Shown: one piece after another, positions 25,507 through 34,006 of the stretch | How positions within the stretch are numbered: the stretch's first letter is position 1 | How the letters are laid out: each line of letters starts with the position of its first letter | Assembly (NCBI GenBank): GCA_902590245.1 | Contig: CACIWG010000007.1 | Coordinates: forward strand, 1-64,000 | Direction of reading: 5' to 3' | DNA length: 64,000 nt | Source of the DNA: an uncultured SAR116 cluster alpha proteobacterium | Lineage (GTDB): Bacteria > Pseudomonadota > Alphaproteobacteria > Puniceispirillales > Marisalimonadaceae | Position numbers and translations under genes: made by a program | Notes under the pieces: generated by a model | What the model was told of the DNA's origin: nothing | The model's database searches: none | What the model saw: only the letters and a program-made list of their open reading frames with translations

Positions 25507-26532
25507 TTAATGATTTAAAAATTCCCAAAGGTTTTTATTTTGATTTAGAAATAGTTTGCCAAGAATATTTTGCCAATATATTTCGTTCCCAAACTCATTT
25601 CGCCAACTATTTAAAGCCTTGGTGAAATAGCTAAGTTCATATTCTTTTGTAAATCCCATTGCTCCATGAACTTGATGAGACAAGGCTATAACTTTTCCTG
25701 ATGCTATTCCAGTTCTTATTTTAGGGATAGCAGTACTTTTGAGATTATAAAAATTTTTATTATTATTTTTTAAAGTAGATAGAGACGCACCACTTGCTGC
25801 CACCTCTAAAGCAATTTCACTAATGTGATTTTGTATCATCTGAAATTTAGATAATGTACGTCCAAATTGTTTTCTTTGAGAGCAATATTCAATACAAAGT
25901 TTTAAAATTTTTTCCATAGCACCAAATGATTGAATTGACCTTACATTTATTAAAAGATTTTGTACGTCTATTTGTTCAGGTTTTTCCATCATAGAAATGA
26001 TTTCTAACTCTGCAGCATCAAGATCAAACTTTGGCTCTGATAAAAAATTTTTTTGTAGTTTTAATTTTCCACCTTTTTTAAACAAAATGATATATTTTTG
26101 ATTTTTAATTTCAGTTTCTACTAAAATTTTCTCAGCTAAATTCAAGTAAGGTATTGATTTAAAGGTTCCAGATATTTTATCTGACTTTATTATAATATTT
26201 TCAGTTTTATTAGTCAGTGTTATAAAATCGTTTTCAGGTTTTATATTTAATTCTGATAATAAAAAATTACTTATTATTGTTTCAATGAAAGGTATAGGTG
26301 TACCATATTGAGCTGACAACTGTACTATCGGAATAATATCATTCAGTGTCATGCCAGCACCACCTAAGTCTTCTTTTACAAGTAACTTTGTTAACTCACT
26401 TGATATGATTTCATCTTTTAAAGTTTTAAATTGAGTTGAATTTGATTCTGGATTTAATCTGAGATGATGATCTACATTTTTAAGCAATATTTTATCACAA
26501 ATATCTAAAATTATTTTAACTTCATCTTTCAT
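25507..26532 (-). CDS. Acyl-CoA dehydrogenase, short partner subunit
   Basis: The 341-residue protein has the acyl-CoA dehydrogenase fold: an N-terminal helical domain with 'KEDLGGAGMTLNDIIPIVQ', a shortened middle beta domain, and a C-terminal helical domain with 'CSQRKQFGRTLSKFQMIQNH' (FAD-binding arginine) and 'SHQVHGAMGFTKEYELSYF'. It is about 40 residues shorter than usual and starts inside the stop of the neighbouring full-length homologue (four-base ATGA overlap). That arrangement is typical of heteromeric alpha-beta acyl-CoA dehydrogenases, so the two probably form one enzyme. The substrate is likely a bulky acyl-CoA, by analogy only. Confidence 0.86.
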   Translation of the reverse strand: MKDEVKIILDICDKILLKNVDHHLRLNPESNSTQFKTLKDEIISSELTKLLVKEDLGGAGMTLNDIIPIVQLSAQYGTPIPFIETIISNFLLSELNIKPENDFITLTNKTENIIIKSDKISGTFKSIPYLNLAEKILVETEIKNQKYIILFKKGGKLKLQKNFLSEPKFDLDAAELEIISMMEKPEQIDVQNLLINVRSIQSFGAMEKILKLCIEYCSQRKQFGRTLSKFQMIQNHISEIALEVAASGASLSTLKNNNKNFYNLKSTAIPKIRTGIASGKVIALSHQVHGAMGFTKEYELSYFTKALNSWRNEFGNEIYWQNILGKLFLNQNKNLWEFLNH

Positions 26533-27683
26533 CTTAAGCCAAGTTGTTTTGAGATTATACCTCGCATGATTTCAGATGTGCCTCCTCTTAATGAATTCGC
26601 TGGTATTCTAAGGGTAGCATCTTGAAATAAACTTTTTAGACTAGATGACCATTCTTCAAAAGGAATCAAGTTTGACATTTCTCTAATCGTTTCAATTAAT
26701 TTTTTTTCAAAAACGTTGCCGGCTTCTTTAACAAAAGCTGCTTGAACATCTGGTGATTTTTTTTCTTGTATCATCCAAGCAATTGAAAAACTCATCATTC
26801 TTAATGTTTGTAATTCTGATATGATTTTACCTAATGATGTAATACCCATTTCAGACATTTTAGATCTGAATTCACTAATAAAGTTATCTAATAAAATATA
26901 ATGAGATAAAAATCTCTCTGGCCCAGATCTTTCAAGAGCAAGTTCTCCAACAACTTGTTGCCAACCCATACCTTCTTCACCTAAAAGGGCATCTTTATTT
27001 AATTTAACATTATTAAAAACTGTTTCATTAAAGTGCTTTTGGTGTGTCATATCTTCAATTGGATTAATTTCTACACCTGGTAATTTTAAATTTACTAAAA
27101 ATTGAGATAGACCAGAATGTCTGTTTTTCTCATCAAGTTTTTCTGTTCGAGCTAAAACAATCATGTAATGTGACAAATGGGCTCCTGTTGACCATATTTT
27201 TCTGCCTGTTAACTCCCAACCATCGGCAGTTTTTTTTGCAAAAGTTTTCACTGAAGCAAGGTCAGATCCTGAATCAGGTTCGCTCATCCCAATGGCAAAA
27301 AAACATTCACCAGATGAAATTTTAGGAATGATTTCTTTCTTTTGTTTTTCTGTTCCGTATCTAATAATTTGTGACCCACTTTGTCTATCTGCAATCCAAT
27401 GAGCAGCAACAGGTGCTCCGGCAACTAAAAGTTCTTCAGTAATAACGTATCTTTCCAACATTGTTTTTTCACGACCGCCGTATTTTTTAGGGAATGACAT
27501 TCCAAGCCATCCTTTTTCACCAAGTTTTTTACTAAACTCTGGGTTTGCAGAATACATCCAGGCATCAGCTTGAGGTTTAATGTTGTTAGAGTTAAATGTT
27601 GTTTTTAAAAAACTTTTTACATCATTTCTTAGGTTTTTAAGATTATCATCTTCTTCAATATGTGGAAAATTAAAATAAGTCAT
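26529..27683 (-). CDS. Acyl-CoA dehydrogenase, full-length subunit
   Basis: The 384-residue protein shows the complete family pattern: 'EKGWLGMSFPKKYGGREKTM' in the N domain, 'FFAIGMSEPDSGSDLASVKT' and 'GRKIWSTGAHLSHYMIV' in the middle FAD/substrate domain, and 'LRGGTSEIMRGIISKQLGL' at the C-terminus. It oxidises acyl-CoA to enoyl-CoA, reducing electron-transferring flavoprotein. It overlaps the short homologue by four bases and leads a three-gene run with it and a crotonase. No regulator is adjacent. Confidence 0.9.
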   Translation of the reverse strand: MTYFNFPHIEEDDNLKNLRNDVKSFLKTTFNSNNIKPQADAWMYSANPEFSKKLGEKGWLGMSFPKKYGGREKTMLERYVITEELLVAGAPVAAHWIADRQSGSQIIRYGTEKQKKEIIPKISSGECFFAIGMSEPDSGSDLASVKTFAKKTADGWELTGRKIWSTGAHLSHYMIVLARTEKLDEKNRHSGLSQFLVNLKLPGVEINPIEDMTHQKHFNETVFNNVKLNKDALLGEEGMGWQQVVGELALERSGPERFLSHYILLDNFISEFRSKMSEMGITSLGKIISELQTLRMMSFSIAWMIQEKKSPDVQAAFVKEAGNVFEKKLIETIREMSNLIPFEEWSSSLKSLFQDATLRIPANSLRGGTSEIMRGIISKQLGLR

Positions 27684-27771
27684 AATAATAATATAAATAA
27701 TTTATTGAATATGACTAGGGTAAATTTGTGGGTTAATTGATTTTAATGTTTAAATCACATAAACTCAATTG

Positions 27772-28425
27772 ATGGTTAAATTTACAAAAGAACATAAATC
27801 AAGGTTAACAAAATTAGCAACTCCAACATTGGCAAATGTGTTGGATGATATTGGGTTTGAAGGAATAATGTATAATTTACAACCTGCAGGTTTTGGAATG
27901 AGGGTTGTAGGTGAGGCACTTACAGTTCAAGAAACAACTGGACCTTTTGGTTCATTTAAAACTGAAGATTTTAAAGTGGGTCACATGATCGAAAAAGCAA
28001 ATCCAGGAGATGTTATTGTTGTAGCAAATAATGGTGCACCAGTTTCTACTTGGGGAGGTATGGCTTCTTATTCTGCAAAATTAAAGGGTATTGGTGGATT
28101 AGTTGTTGATGGAGGGATAAGAGATAGAGAAGAAATAATTGAGTTTAACTTTCCTGCCTTTTCAAGGCATATGGTTCCAACCCCAGGAAAAACTAGGATA
28201 AAAGTTTTATCGATTGGGGAGCCAATTATTTGTTCTGGAGTGAAGGTGAGAACAGGTGATATAATTGTAGCTGATGGAACAGGTGTTCTTTGTATTCCTC
28301 TAGAAGAATTAGAAAATGTAATTTCAAATGCTGAAAAATTTAGCGCTGATGATAATCAAGCAATGTTAGAAATGGAGAAAGGTTTAACATTTATAGAAGC
28401 GCTTTCAAAATTCAAAAAAATATAA
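27772..28425 (+). CDS. RraA/HMG-aldolase-like family protein
   Basis: The protein of about 217 residues matches the RraA-like family that includes 4-hydroxy-4-methyl-2-oxoglutarate aldolase and oxaloacetate decarboxylase. Seen are 'TPTLANVLDDIG', 'GHMIEKANPGDVIVVANNG', 'STWGGMASYSAKLKGIGGLV', 'VDGGIRDREEI' and 'GDIIVADGTGVLCIP'. The GGxxS...DGGxRD arrangement carries the pyruvate-enolate and metal-binding residues of the aldolases. I start it at the ATG (27772); a TTG immediately upstream would add one residue. It converges on the OtnK-like kinase, two bases apart, so both may act on related 2-oxo or sugar acids. Confidence 0.86.
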   Translation: MVKFTKEHKSRLTKLATPTLANVLDDIGFEGIMYNLQPAGFGMRVVGEALTVQETTGPFGSFKTEDFKVGHMIEKANPGDVIVVANNGAPVSTWGGMASYSAKLKGIGGLVVDGGIRDREEIIEFNFPAFSRHMVPTPGKTRIKVLSIGEPIICSGVKVRTGDIIVADGTGVLCIPLEELENVISNAEKFSADDNQAMLEMEKGLTFIEALSKFKKI

Positions 28426-28427
28426 TT

Positions 28428-29672
28428 TTATAGTTTTTTTAAAGCTCTAGAAAAAAAATCTTTCTGCCCAAAGTTCCCTGATTTTAAAGTGATTTTAATA
28501 TTCTTTTCTGGCTCCCACATAACAGGCACACCTGCTGAAATTTCTTCACCAATTTGAAGTTCTTTAATCATTAATGCTTTAACAATAGCGCCTGAGGTTT
28601 CACCTCCAGCACATACAATTTTATTAAAATTATATTTATAAATATTTTTAATAATTTTTTGAAAAAGGGTTTCTATTTTAGATGAAATCTTTGAACCAAA
28701 CTTTCTCTGATAAAAAGATACTTTTTTAGGAAGAGCTGTTGAATAAATAAGAGGTCTTTTTTTATTATGTCTCAATATCCATTCAATAATCTCATTGTGA
28801 TAATTTTCGTTTTTAATTAATTCCTCTGGTGAAATAAACAAAGAAGGATTACTTTTTTTATATAATTCTACTTGTTCATTAGTTGCCAAAGAACAAGAGC
28901 CTGAAAGAATGATTGTGTTTCCTTTAACATTAGGTAACTTAGAGTTGCTTTTTTTAAGCATACCTTTTTTCTTGAAAACTTTTGGAAGACCTAGTGCTAT
29001 ACCTGAGCCACCTGTTAGAAATTTTAAATTATCTGTGCCACTACAAATTAAATCAAAATCTTGATTATCAAGAGTATCAGTAATTGCGTATTTCACATTA
29101 CTTTTTTTTAATTCAGTTATTCTTTTTTTTATTGATTTAGCACCTTCTTTGATTGTAACGGAATTTATTAAATCTACTTTTCCTTTTGTTTGATAGTTTA
29201 ACCATCTAACAAGGTTATTATCGGTCATGGGTGTAAGTGGATGGTTTTCCATTCCTGATTCATTGAGTGGTACACCATTAACAAACATGTGGCCTTGATA
29301 TAATGTTCTTCCTGCATCTGGAAAAGATGGACAAGCAATGGTAAATTCAACATTTAAGTTTTTCATAATTGCATCAATGACAGGCCCTATATTACCTTTT
29401 TTTGTGGAGTCAAAAGTAGAGCAGTATTTAAAAATTATTTTTTTACACTTTTTAGATTTCAACCATTCTAAAGCTTTAACACTTTCTGAAATTGCTTTTT
29501 TTATTGGGATTGTTCTTGTCTTAAGGGCAATTACAACAGCATTATACTTATTTAATTTCATTTTATTGTCAGGCACTCCTGAATACATGCCAACTGACAT
29601 TCCAGCTTTTTTTAAATTATTTGCTATATCTGAAGAGCCGGTAAAATCATCACCTATTACCCCAAGAAGCAT
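28428..29672 (-). CDS. Four-carbon acid sugar kinase family (OtnK/DUF1537)
   Basis: This 414-residue DUF1537-type kinase has an N-terminal substrate domain opening 'LLGVIGDDFTGSSDIANNL', a 'KYCSTFDSTKKGNIGPVIDA' segment and 'CPSFPDAGRTLYQGHMFVNG'. The C-terminal nucleotide domain shows 'LSGSCSLATNEQ' and 'VCAGGETSGAIVKAL'. Members phosphorylate 3-oxo-tetronates or D-threonate/erythronate using ATP. Downstream of it in such pathways a PdxA2 or aldolase is expected; neither is adjacent, although the RraA-like protein and the dehydrogenase at 29988 could serve. The run 31082-28428 on this strand is dehydrogenase, ABM protein, kinase. Confidence 0.86.
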   Translation of the reverse strand: MLLGVIGDDFTGSSDIANNLKKAGMSVGMYSGVPDNKMKLNKYNAVVIALKTRTIPIKKAISESVKALEWLKSKKCKKIIFKYCSTFDSTKKGNIGPVIDAIMKNLNVEFTIACPSFPDAGRTLYQGHMFVNGVPLNESGMENHPLTPMTDNNLVRWLNYQTKGKVDLINSVTIKEGAKSIKKRITELKKSNVKYAITDTLDNQDFDLICSGTDNLKFLTGGSGIALGLPKVFKKKGMLKKSNSKLPNVKGNTIILSGSCSLATNEQVELYKKSNPSLFISPEELIKNENYHNEIIEWILRHNKKRPLIYSTALPKKVSFYQRKFGSKISSKIETLFQKIIKNIYKYNFNKIVCAGGETSGAIVKALMIKELQIGEEISAGVPVMWEPEKNIKITLKSGNFGQKDFFSRALKKL

Positions 29673-29682
29673 CTTAACCTCA

Positions 29683-29970
29683 CTAGTTTTGTTTAATTAA
29701 TTGATTAACTGTTTTCTTTGTCACCCAATTTTTTACATCTTTATCAAAGCTTAAATAGTGATCACTTTTAAGATGATAATCAAAAGCATCTCTATCTTGA
29801 TAAATTTCATAAAGAAAGACTTTGTTTGTATTTTTTTCATCAAAACATACATCGAATATCAAGCACTTTTCTTCATTGTTTAATGAATCTTTTGCTTGTT
29901 GCAAAACTCTATTTCTGAATTCATTTACAAATTCACTTTTAATTTCAAAGTCTACAGTTATAACAAACAT
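29683..29970 (-). CDS. Antibiotic biosynthesis monooxygenase (ABM) domain protein
   Basis: The 95-residue protein is one ABM dimeric ferredoxin-like domain: 'MFVITVDFEIKSEFVNEFRN', 'CLIFDVCFDEKNTNKVFLYE', 'YQDRDAFDYHLKSDHYLSF'. This is the pattern of YgiN/LsrG-like proteins, which act on quinols or on small phosphorylated carbonyl compounds. It lies between the OtnK-like kinase (10 bases) and the dehydrogenase (17 bases) and is surely co-transcribed. It may isomerise or rearrange a reactive intermediate of that pathway; this is an inference from position. Confidence 0.85.
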   Translation of the reverse strand: MFVITVDFEIKSEFVNEFRNRVLQQAKDSLNNEEKCLIFDVCFDEKNTNKVFLYEIYQDRDAFDYHLKSDHYLSFDKDVKNWVTKKTVNQLIKQN

Positions 29971-29987
29971 GTTAATAAAACCTTTCT

Positions 29988-31082
29988 TTATTTAATTAAA
30001 TTCAAAATTTGAGATGTTATTTCAGTAGTGGACATATCTCCTCCAAATTCGAATGGTCTTAACAAATTTTTATTAAATCCTTCTTCAATAGCATTTTCTA
30101 TTATTAATGCAGCTTCATTTGCTTGTGGGTAATTTTTTTTATCAGCAAGATATTCTAACATCATTGATCCACTTAAAATTGTTGCAAGTGGATTTGCTTT
30201 ATTTTTACCCATAATATCTGGTGCACTTCCATGGGCCGGTTGAAATAGACCGTGATCATCACCAATTTCTCCGCAAGATGCCATGCCCATACCACCAACT
30301 AAGCCCCCACCCAAGTCTGAAAGTATATCGCCAAATATATTTTCCATTACCATAACATCATATTCCCATGGTTGTCGGATCAGATTAAGAGCCATTGCAT
30401 CTACATAACAAGTGTCAGCCTCTATGTTTGGAAAATCATCTTTAATTTCATTAAATATTTTTCTAAATAATGCTTGAGATTTAAAGACGTTAGCCTTATC
30501 AACGCATGTTACTTTTCCTAGTTTTCCTTTTTGTTTTCTTTTTTCAGCTAGCTTAAATGCAAAATTATGGAGTCTAGTTGTTGTATTTCTTGTTATTCTC
30601 ATGATGTCTTCGACTTCATCATTATTTGCAATTTTATTTCTATTATGAACCGCAGCAGTATAAAATAAACCTTCAGTACATTCTCTTAGTACTACAAAGT
30701 TAATTTTTTCAGCTTTTTTGTCGCTTAATCGTTGAGGTGTATTCCTATATGCTTTTACAGGTCTAACTCCTGCATAGAGATTAAATTTTTCTCTAAATCT
30801 TAAATGTGGTGCTATTTCTGTTCCATCTTTTTTTCTTACAGTTGGTAATCCAATTGCACCTAAAAAAATTGCATCTGCTTCAGATGCTTTTTTTTCTCCA
30901 TCAGGCTCTACATCCATTCCAGTCTTTTGATAATAGCTAGCTCCAGCTTCGATATAGTTCCATTCATAATTTAAGCCACTAACTGCATTAGATGCCTTTT
31001 CAATTATTTCTATTGCAGAATTAATAACATCAGGTCCTATACCATCACCTTGAAATGTTGCAATATTAAAAGTTATGCTCAT
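29988..31082 (-). CDS. Isocitrate/isopropylmalate dehydrogenase family protein
   Basis: The 364-residue protein is a second beta-decarboxylating dehydrogenase, distinct from the one at 2028. It shows 'FQGDGIGPDVINSAI', an arginine segment 'LRFREKFNLYAGVRPVKAY', 'VVLRECTEGLFYTA', the catalytic Lys in 'TCVDKANVF', Asp in 'CYVDAMALNLI', 'FGDILSDLGGGLVGG' and 'FQPAHGSAPDIMGK'. The RECTEG variation, where LeuB has RE(L/N)TGG, indicates a non-leucine substrate. As first gene of the run with the ABM protein and an acid-sugar kinase, it probably oxidises a C4-C6 hydroxy-acid with NAD(P). The exact substrate is unknown. Confidence 0.85.
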   Translation of the reverse strand: MSITFNIATFQGDGIGPDVINSAIEIIEKASNAVSGLNYEWNYIEAGASYYQKTGMDVEPDGEKKASEADAIFLGAIGLPTVRKKDGTEIAPHLRFREKFNLYAGVRPVKAYRNTPQRLSDKKAEKINFVVLRECTEGLFYTAAVHNRNKIANNDEVEDIMRITRNTTTRLHNFAFKLAEKRKQKGKLGKVTCVDKANVFKSQALFRKIFNEIKDDFPNIEADTCYVDAMALNLIRQPWEYDVMVMENIFGDILSDLGGGLVGGMGMASCGEIGDDHGLFQPAHGSAPDIMGKNKANPLATILSGSMMLEYLADKKNYPQANEAALIIENAIEEGFNKNLLRPFEFGGDMSTTEITSQILNLIK

Positions 31083-31127
31083 TATTTTAACCTATTTTAT
31101 AAATTAAATTTTACATTATATAATATA

Positions 31128-31146
31128 ATAATGATATCGAGTTATC
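31128..31146. promoter_or_regulatory. Weak Fur-box-like sequence before mbfA
   Basis: ATAATGATATCGAGTTATC holds the half-sites GATA and TATC separated by six bases and resembles one and a half Fur/NAT-NAT repeats. It ends 12 bases before the mbfA ATG. MbfA genes in alphaproteobacteria are known to be iron-regulated, usually by Irr. The match is imperfect, in AT-rich DNA. Confidence 0.3.
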
Positions 31147-31158
31147 TGATTTCTTATT

Positions 31159-32136
31159 ATGTTCAAATTTAAATTTAATAAAACACATTTTTCCAAATTG
31201 TCTGACAAACATGTGCTTGCTTTAGCAATTTACGCTGAAGAAGAGGATTCTAAGATTTATTTTTATTTTGCTAATACTTTTAAAAAAGAATTTCCTGAAA
31301 CAGCCAAGTTATTTGATGAAATGGGAAAGGAAGAAAACGAGCATCGAAAACTATTAATTGATTTATATAAAAAAAAATTTGGAAGTAGTATTCCAATAGT
31401 TAAAAGAGAGCACGTATCTGGATTTTATAAAAGAAAACCAATTTGGTTAATTGAAAATTTAAAACTAGATACTGCTAGAGATGAAATTAGAAAAATGGAA
31501 AATGATGCTTCAAAATTTTATTTTGACGCTGCTCAAAGAACGTCAGATCCAAGTATAAGGAAATTGCTTGGTGATTTGGCATTTATTGAATCTAAGCATG
31601 AAGGTAAAGCTATAGAGAGAGCAAGAAAGTTAGACTCTAATAAATCTGCCATCAATGAATTAGAAAAAGATAAAAAACAATTTATATTAACATGGGTTCA
31701 GCCTGGTCTTGCCGGTTTAATGGATGGTTCAGTTTCAACTTTAGCTCCGATATTTGCAACTGCTTTTGCAACCATGAATTCTAATACAACACTGCTTGTT
31801 GGTCTTGCAGCTTCATTAGGAGCTGGCATATCTATGGGCTTCACTGAAGCTGTTCATGATGATGGAGTTATATCAGGTAGGGGTTCACCTTTAAAAAGGG
31901 GGCTTGCTTCAGGAATAATGACAACTTTAGGTGGGTTAGGTCATGCTTTACCATATTTGATAAATGATTTTTACACTGCAACAGTTATAGCAATTTTTAT
32001 TGTATTTTTTGAACTGTGGTTAATAGCATGGATACAAAACAAGTATATGAAAATAAGCTTTTCTAAAGCAATTTTTCAAGTTGTTTTTGGAGGAGGATTA
32101 GTGCTTTCTACAGGAATTTTGATAGGCGCTTTTTAA
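31159..32136 (+). CDS. mbfA: Membrane-bound ferritin-like iron exporter MbfA
   Basis: This 325-residue two-domain protein has a ferritin-like/rubrerythrin domain at residues about 15-160 with paired iron-ligand patterns ('IYAEEEDSKIYFYFA', 'GKEENEHRKLL', 'DASKFYFDAAQ', 'IESKHEGKA'). A VIT1-type membrane domain from about 175 follows ('PGLAGLMDGSVSTLAPIFA', 'ISMGFTEAVHDDG', and further helices). This fusion is MbfA, an inner-membrane ferrous-iron (or manganese) exporter that protects against iron overload and peroxide in alphaproteobacteria. It heads an iron-homeostasis island with the binding protein, Fur and permease that follow. Confidence 0.9.
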   Translation: MFKFKFNKTHFSKLSDKHVLALAIYAEEEDSKIYFYFANTFKKEFPETAKLFDEMGKEENEHRKLLIDLYKKKFGSSIPIVKREHVSGFYKRKPIWLIENLKLDTARDEIRKMENDASKFYFDAAQRTSDPSIRKLLGDLAFIESKHEGKAIERARKLDSNKSAINELEKDKKQFILTWVQPGLAGLMDGSVSTLAPIFATAFATMNSNTTLLVGLAASLGAGISMGFTEAVHDDGVISGRGSPLKRGLASGIMTTLGGLGHALPYLINDFYTATVIAIFIVFFELWLIAWIQNKYMKISFSKAIFQVVFGGGLVLSTGILIGAF

Positions 32137-32162
32137 TTTATTTGACAAAATGATATTAATAA

Positions 32163-32195
32163 TGATAATTGTTCTCATAACGATAACTATTATCA
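32163..32195. promoter_or_regulatory. Fur-box-like operator of the iron-binding protein gene
   Basis: The segment reads TGATAATT, then TTCTCATAAC, then GATAACTATTATC. The part at 32182-32194 is a perfect inverted repeat GATAA-CTA-TTATC, and the upstream AATGATAAT adds a further half-site, matching the layout of overlapping Fur boxes (GATAATGATAATCATTATC). It lies just before the AAGGA ribosome-binding site (32195-32199), so bound Fur would block expression. It also shows that the true start is the ATG at 32207, not an upstream ATG at 32150. Confidence 0.65.
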
Positions 32196-32206
32196 AGGAT
32201 AACTTT

Positions 32207-33220
32207 ATGTTTAAATTATATATAATAATCAATTCTCTTTTTATGTTGTTAGGTTCATCTTTTGCCATTGCAAATGAACTTAATATTTATTCATATAGAA
32301 AACCATTTTTATTAAAACCATTTCTCGATGAATATTCCAAAAAAACTAATATCAAATTTAATGTTCTACATTTAAAAAAAGGGATGGCTCAAAGATTACT
32401 TTCTGAGGGAAAAAATACAAAAGCAGATATAATATTAACAGTAGATATATCAAGAATAACAGAATTAAAAGATTATGATCTGTTAAAATCTATCAATTCA
32501 AAAGCGATAAATAATAATGTTCCAGACCATTTGGTTGATAGTGATAATAAATGGGTAGCCTTATCAACTAGAGCTAGGATAATAGGTGTATCAAAAAGCA
32601 GAGTTAATAAAGATGAAATTAAAAGAATTGAAGATTTAGCTAATCCTCAATTTAAAAATAAAATATGCACAAGAAAAGGGAGTCATCCATATAATAGAGC
32701 TTTGCTATCCTCTATCATAAGTCACAATGGATATGAAAAAGCTTTAACATGGGCTAAGGGTTTAGTAAATAATTTTGCTAGAAAGCCACAAGGTAACGAT
32801 AGAGCTCAGGCAAAAGCAATTTTTTCTGGAGAATGTGATATTGTTTTAATGAATACCTACTATTTTGGATTGATGAAATTTAATACAAAAAACCCTGAAC
32901 AACAAAAATGGGCTGATGCAACTGATATCATATTTTTTAATCAGAATGATAGGGGGCAGCATATTAATGTTTCAGCAGGTGCAATATCAAAGCATTCTAA
33001 AAATTCAAAAGAAAGTTTAAAATTTTTAGAATGGTTAACAAGTGAAAAGGCACAAAAAATATATTCTGAAATAAACTATGAATATCCTGTAAATAAAAAT
33101 ATTAAACCATCAGGAAAAATTACAATGTGGGGCTCTTTCAAATCAGATGAAATTAATATTACTACTCTTTCTAAAAATGCACCAAAAGCACAAGAAATTA
33201 TAGATAAAGTAGGTTGGTAA
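32207..33220 (+). CDS. fbpA: Ferric-iron ABC transporter substrate-binding protein (FbpA/FutA type)
   Basis: The protein has about 337 residues. It has a signal peptide (FKLYIIINSLFMLLGSSFAIA) and then 'NELNIYSYRKPFLLKPFLDEY', the usual opening of class-IV ferric-binding proteins. The iron-coordinating tyrosine pair is probably in 'MNTYYFGLM', with supporting 'RKPQGNDRAQAKAIFSGECD' and 'GQHINVSAGAISKHSKNSK'. It captures Fe3+ in the periplasm for the permease at 34586. The start at 32207 is chosen because AAGGA lies seven bases upstream and a Fur-box-like operator occupies the bases before it. The gene is followed by a perfect hairpin. Confidence 0.88.
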   Translation: MFKLYIIINSLFMLLGSSFAIANELNIYSYRKPFLLKPFLDEYSKKTNIKFNVLHLKKGMAQRLLSEGKNTKADIILTVDISRITELKDYDLLKSINSKAINNNVPDHLVDSDNKWVALSTRARIIGVSKSRVNKDEIKRIEDLANPQFKNKICTRKGSHPYNRALLSSIISHNGYEKALTWAKGLVNNFARKPQGNDRAQAKAIFSGECDIVLMNTYYFGLMKFNTKNPEQQKWADATDIIFFNQNDRGQHINVSAGAISKHSKNSKESLKFLEWLTSEKAQKIYSEINYEYPVNKNIKPSGKITMWGSFKSDEINITTLSKNAPKAQEIIDKVGW

Positions 33221-33233
33221 TTTTAAAAAAATT

Positions 33234-33257
33234 GGTTATCATATCATTATGATAACC
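33234..33257 (+). terminator. Perfect hairpin after the iron-binding protein gene
   Basis: GGTTATCAT-ATCATT-ATGATAACC has perfect 9-bp arms and a six-base loop, starting 14 bases after the fbpA stop. No U-run follows, so it may stabilise or attenuate the message rather than terminate it. Its TTATCAT/ATGATAA core also resembles a Fur box and could act as an operator for the SDR gene at 33275; the sequence alone does not decide. Confidence 0.55.
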
Positions 33258-33274
33258 ATTTATAGTATATTTAT

Positions 33275-34006
33275 ATGAACGAAAATATAATTATTCTGAC
33301 AGGTGGTAGCAGAGGTATAGGTCATGCTACCTCAAAAAAGTTTTGGGAAGAAGGTTGGAGAGTTATCACCTGCTCAAGAACTGAAGTTGCCCCTCAATGT
33401 CCATGGGAAAAAAATAAAACAGATCATTTTCAAATAGATTTAGAAGATTTAGATGATTTACGAAAAAAAGTTAAGGATTTACAAGCCTTACTAAAAGGCA
33501 AACCTGTTAAAGCATTAATAAATAATGCGGCTATTTCCCCTAAAAATGAAAAAAACAATAGACTTAATTTTGACGAAACCGATATAAATTTGTGGCAAAA
33601 AGTATTTAATGTAAATTTCTTTTCACCTATAATTTTATCTAAGAGTTTAATTCCAAATCTTCAATCAGCAAATGGAGTAATTATAAATATTACATCGATT
33701 GCAAGTGATATGGTGCATGAATTTGCAGGTCCAGCCTATGCCACTTCAAAAGCAGCACTTAAATCATTGACTAGAGAAATGGCATCTGATTTAAGCCAAT
33801 ATAATATTAGAGTAAATGCTATTGCTCCTGGGGAAATTGAAACTAGTATGATTACAAAAAATTCTCAACATTTGATCAAACAAATTCCAATGGGTAGATT
33901 TGGAAAGCCCGAAGAAGTAGCTTCTGTAATATTCTCAATGTGTTCAGAATCTTTTTCATACGTTAACGGAACAGAAATCCAAATAAATGGTGGACAGACT
34001 GTTTAA
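33275..34006 (+). CDS. SDR family oxidoreductase
   Basis: This 243-residue classical SDR has TGGSRGIGHAT at residues 9-19, 'LINNAAISPKN' (NNA motif), Ser in 'NITSIASDM', 'YATSKAALKSLTREMA' (YxxxK) and the C-terminal 'APGEIETSMI' and 'YVNGTEIQINGGQTV' typical of FabG-like enzymes. Arg/Thr residues after beta-2 (CSRTEV) favour NADPH. It stands inside the iron island but has no obvious iron role. The 43-residue membrane protein overlaps its 3' end by 20 bases. Confidence 0.9.
   Translation: MNENIIILTGGSRGIGHATSKKFWEEGWRVITCSRTEVAPQCPWEKNKTDHFQIDLEDLDDLRKKVKDLQALLKGKPVKALINNAAISPKNEKNNRLNFDETDINLWQKVFNVNFFSPIILSKSLIPNLQSANGVIINITSIASDMVHEFAGPAYATSKAALKSLTREMASDLSQYNIRVNAIAPGEIETSMITKNSQHLIKQIPMGRFGKPEEVASVIFSMCSESFSYVNGTEIQINGGQTV

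Noticed and set aside
31128-31146. Strong Fur or Irr box at mbfA
   Set aside because: I list it only as a weak candidate; spacing and half-sites do not match either consensus well enough for a firm call.
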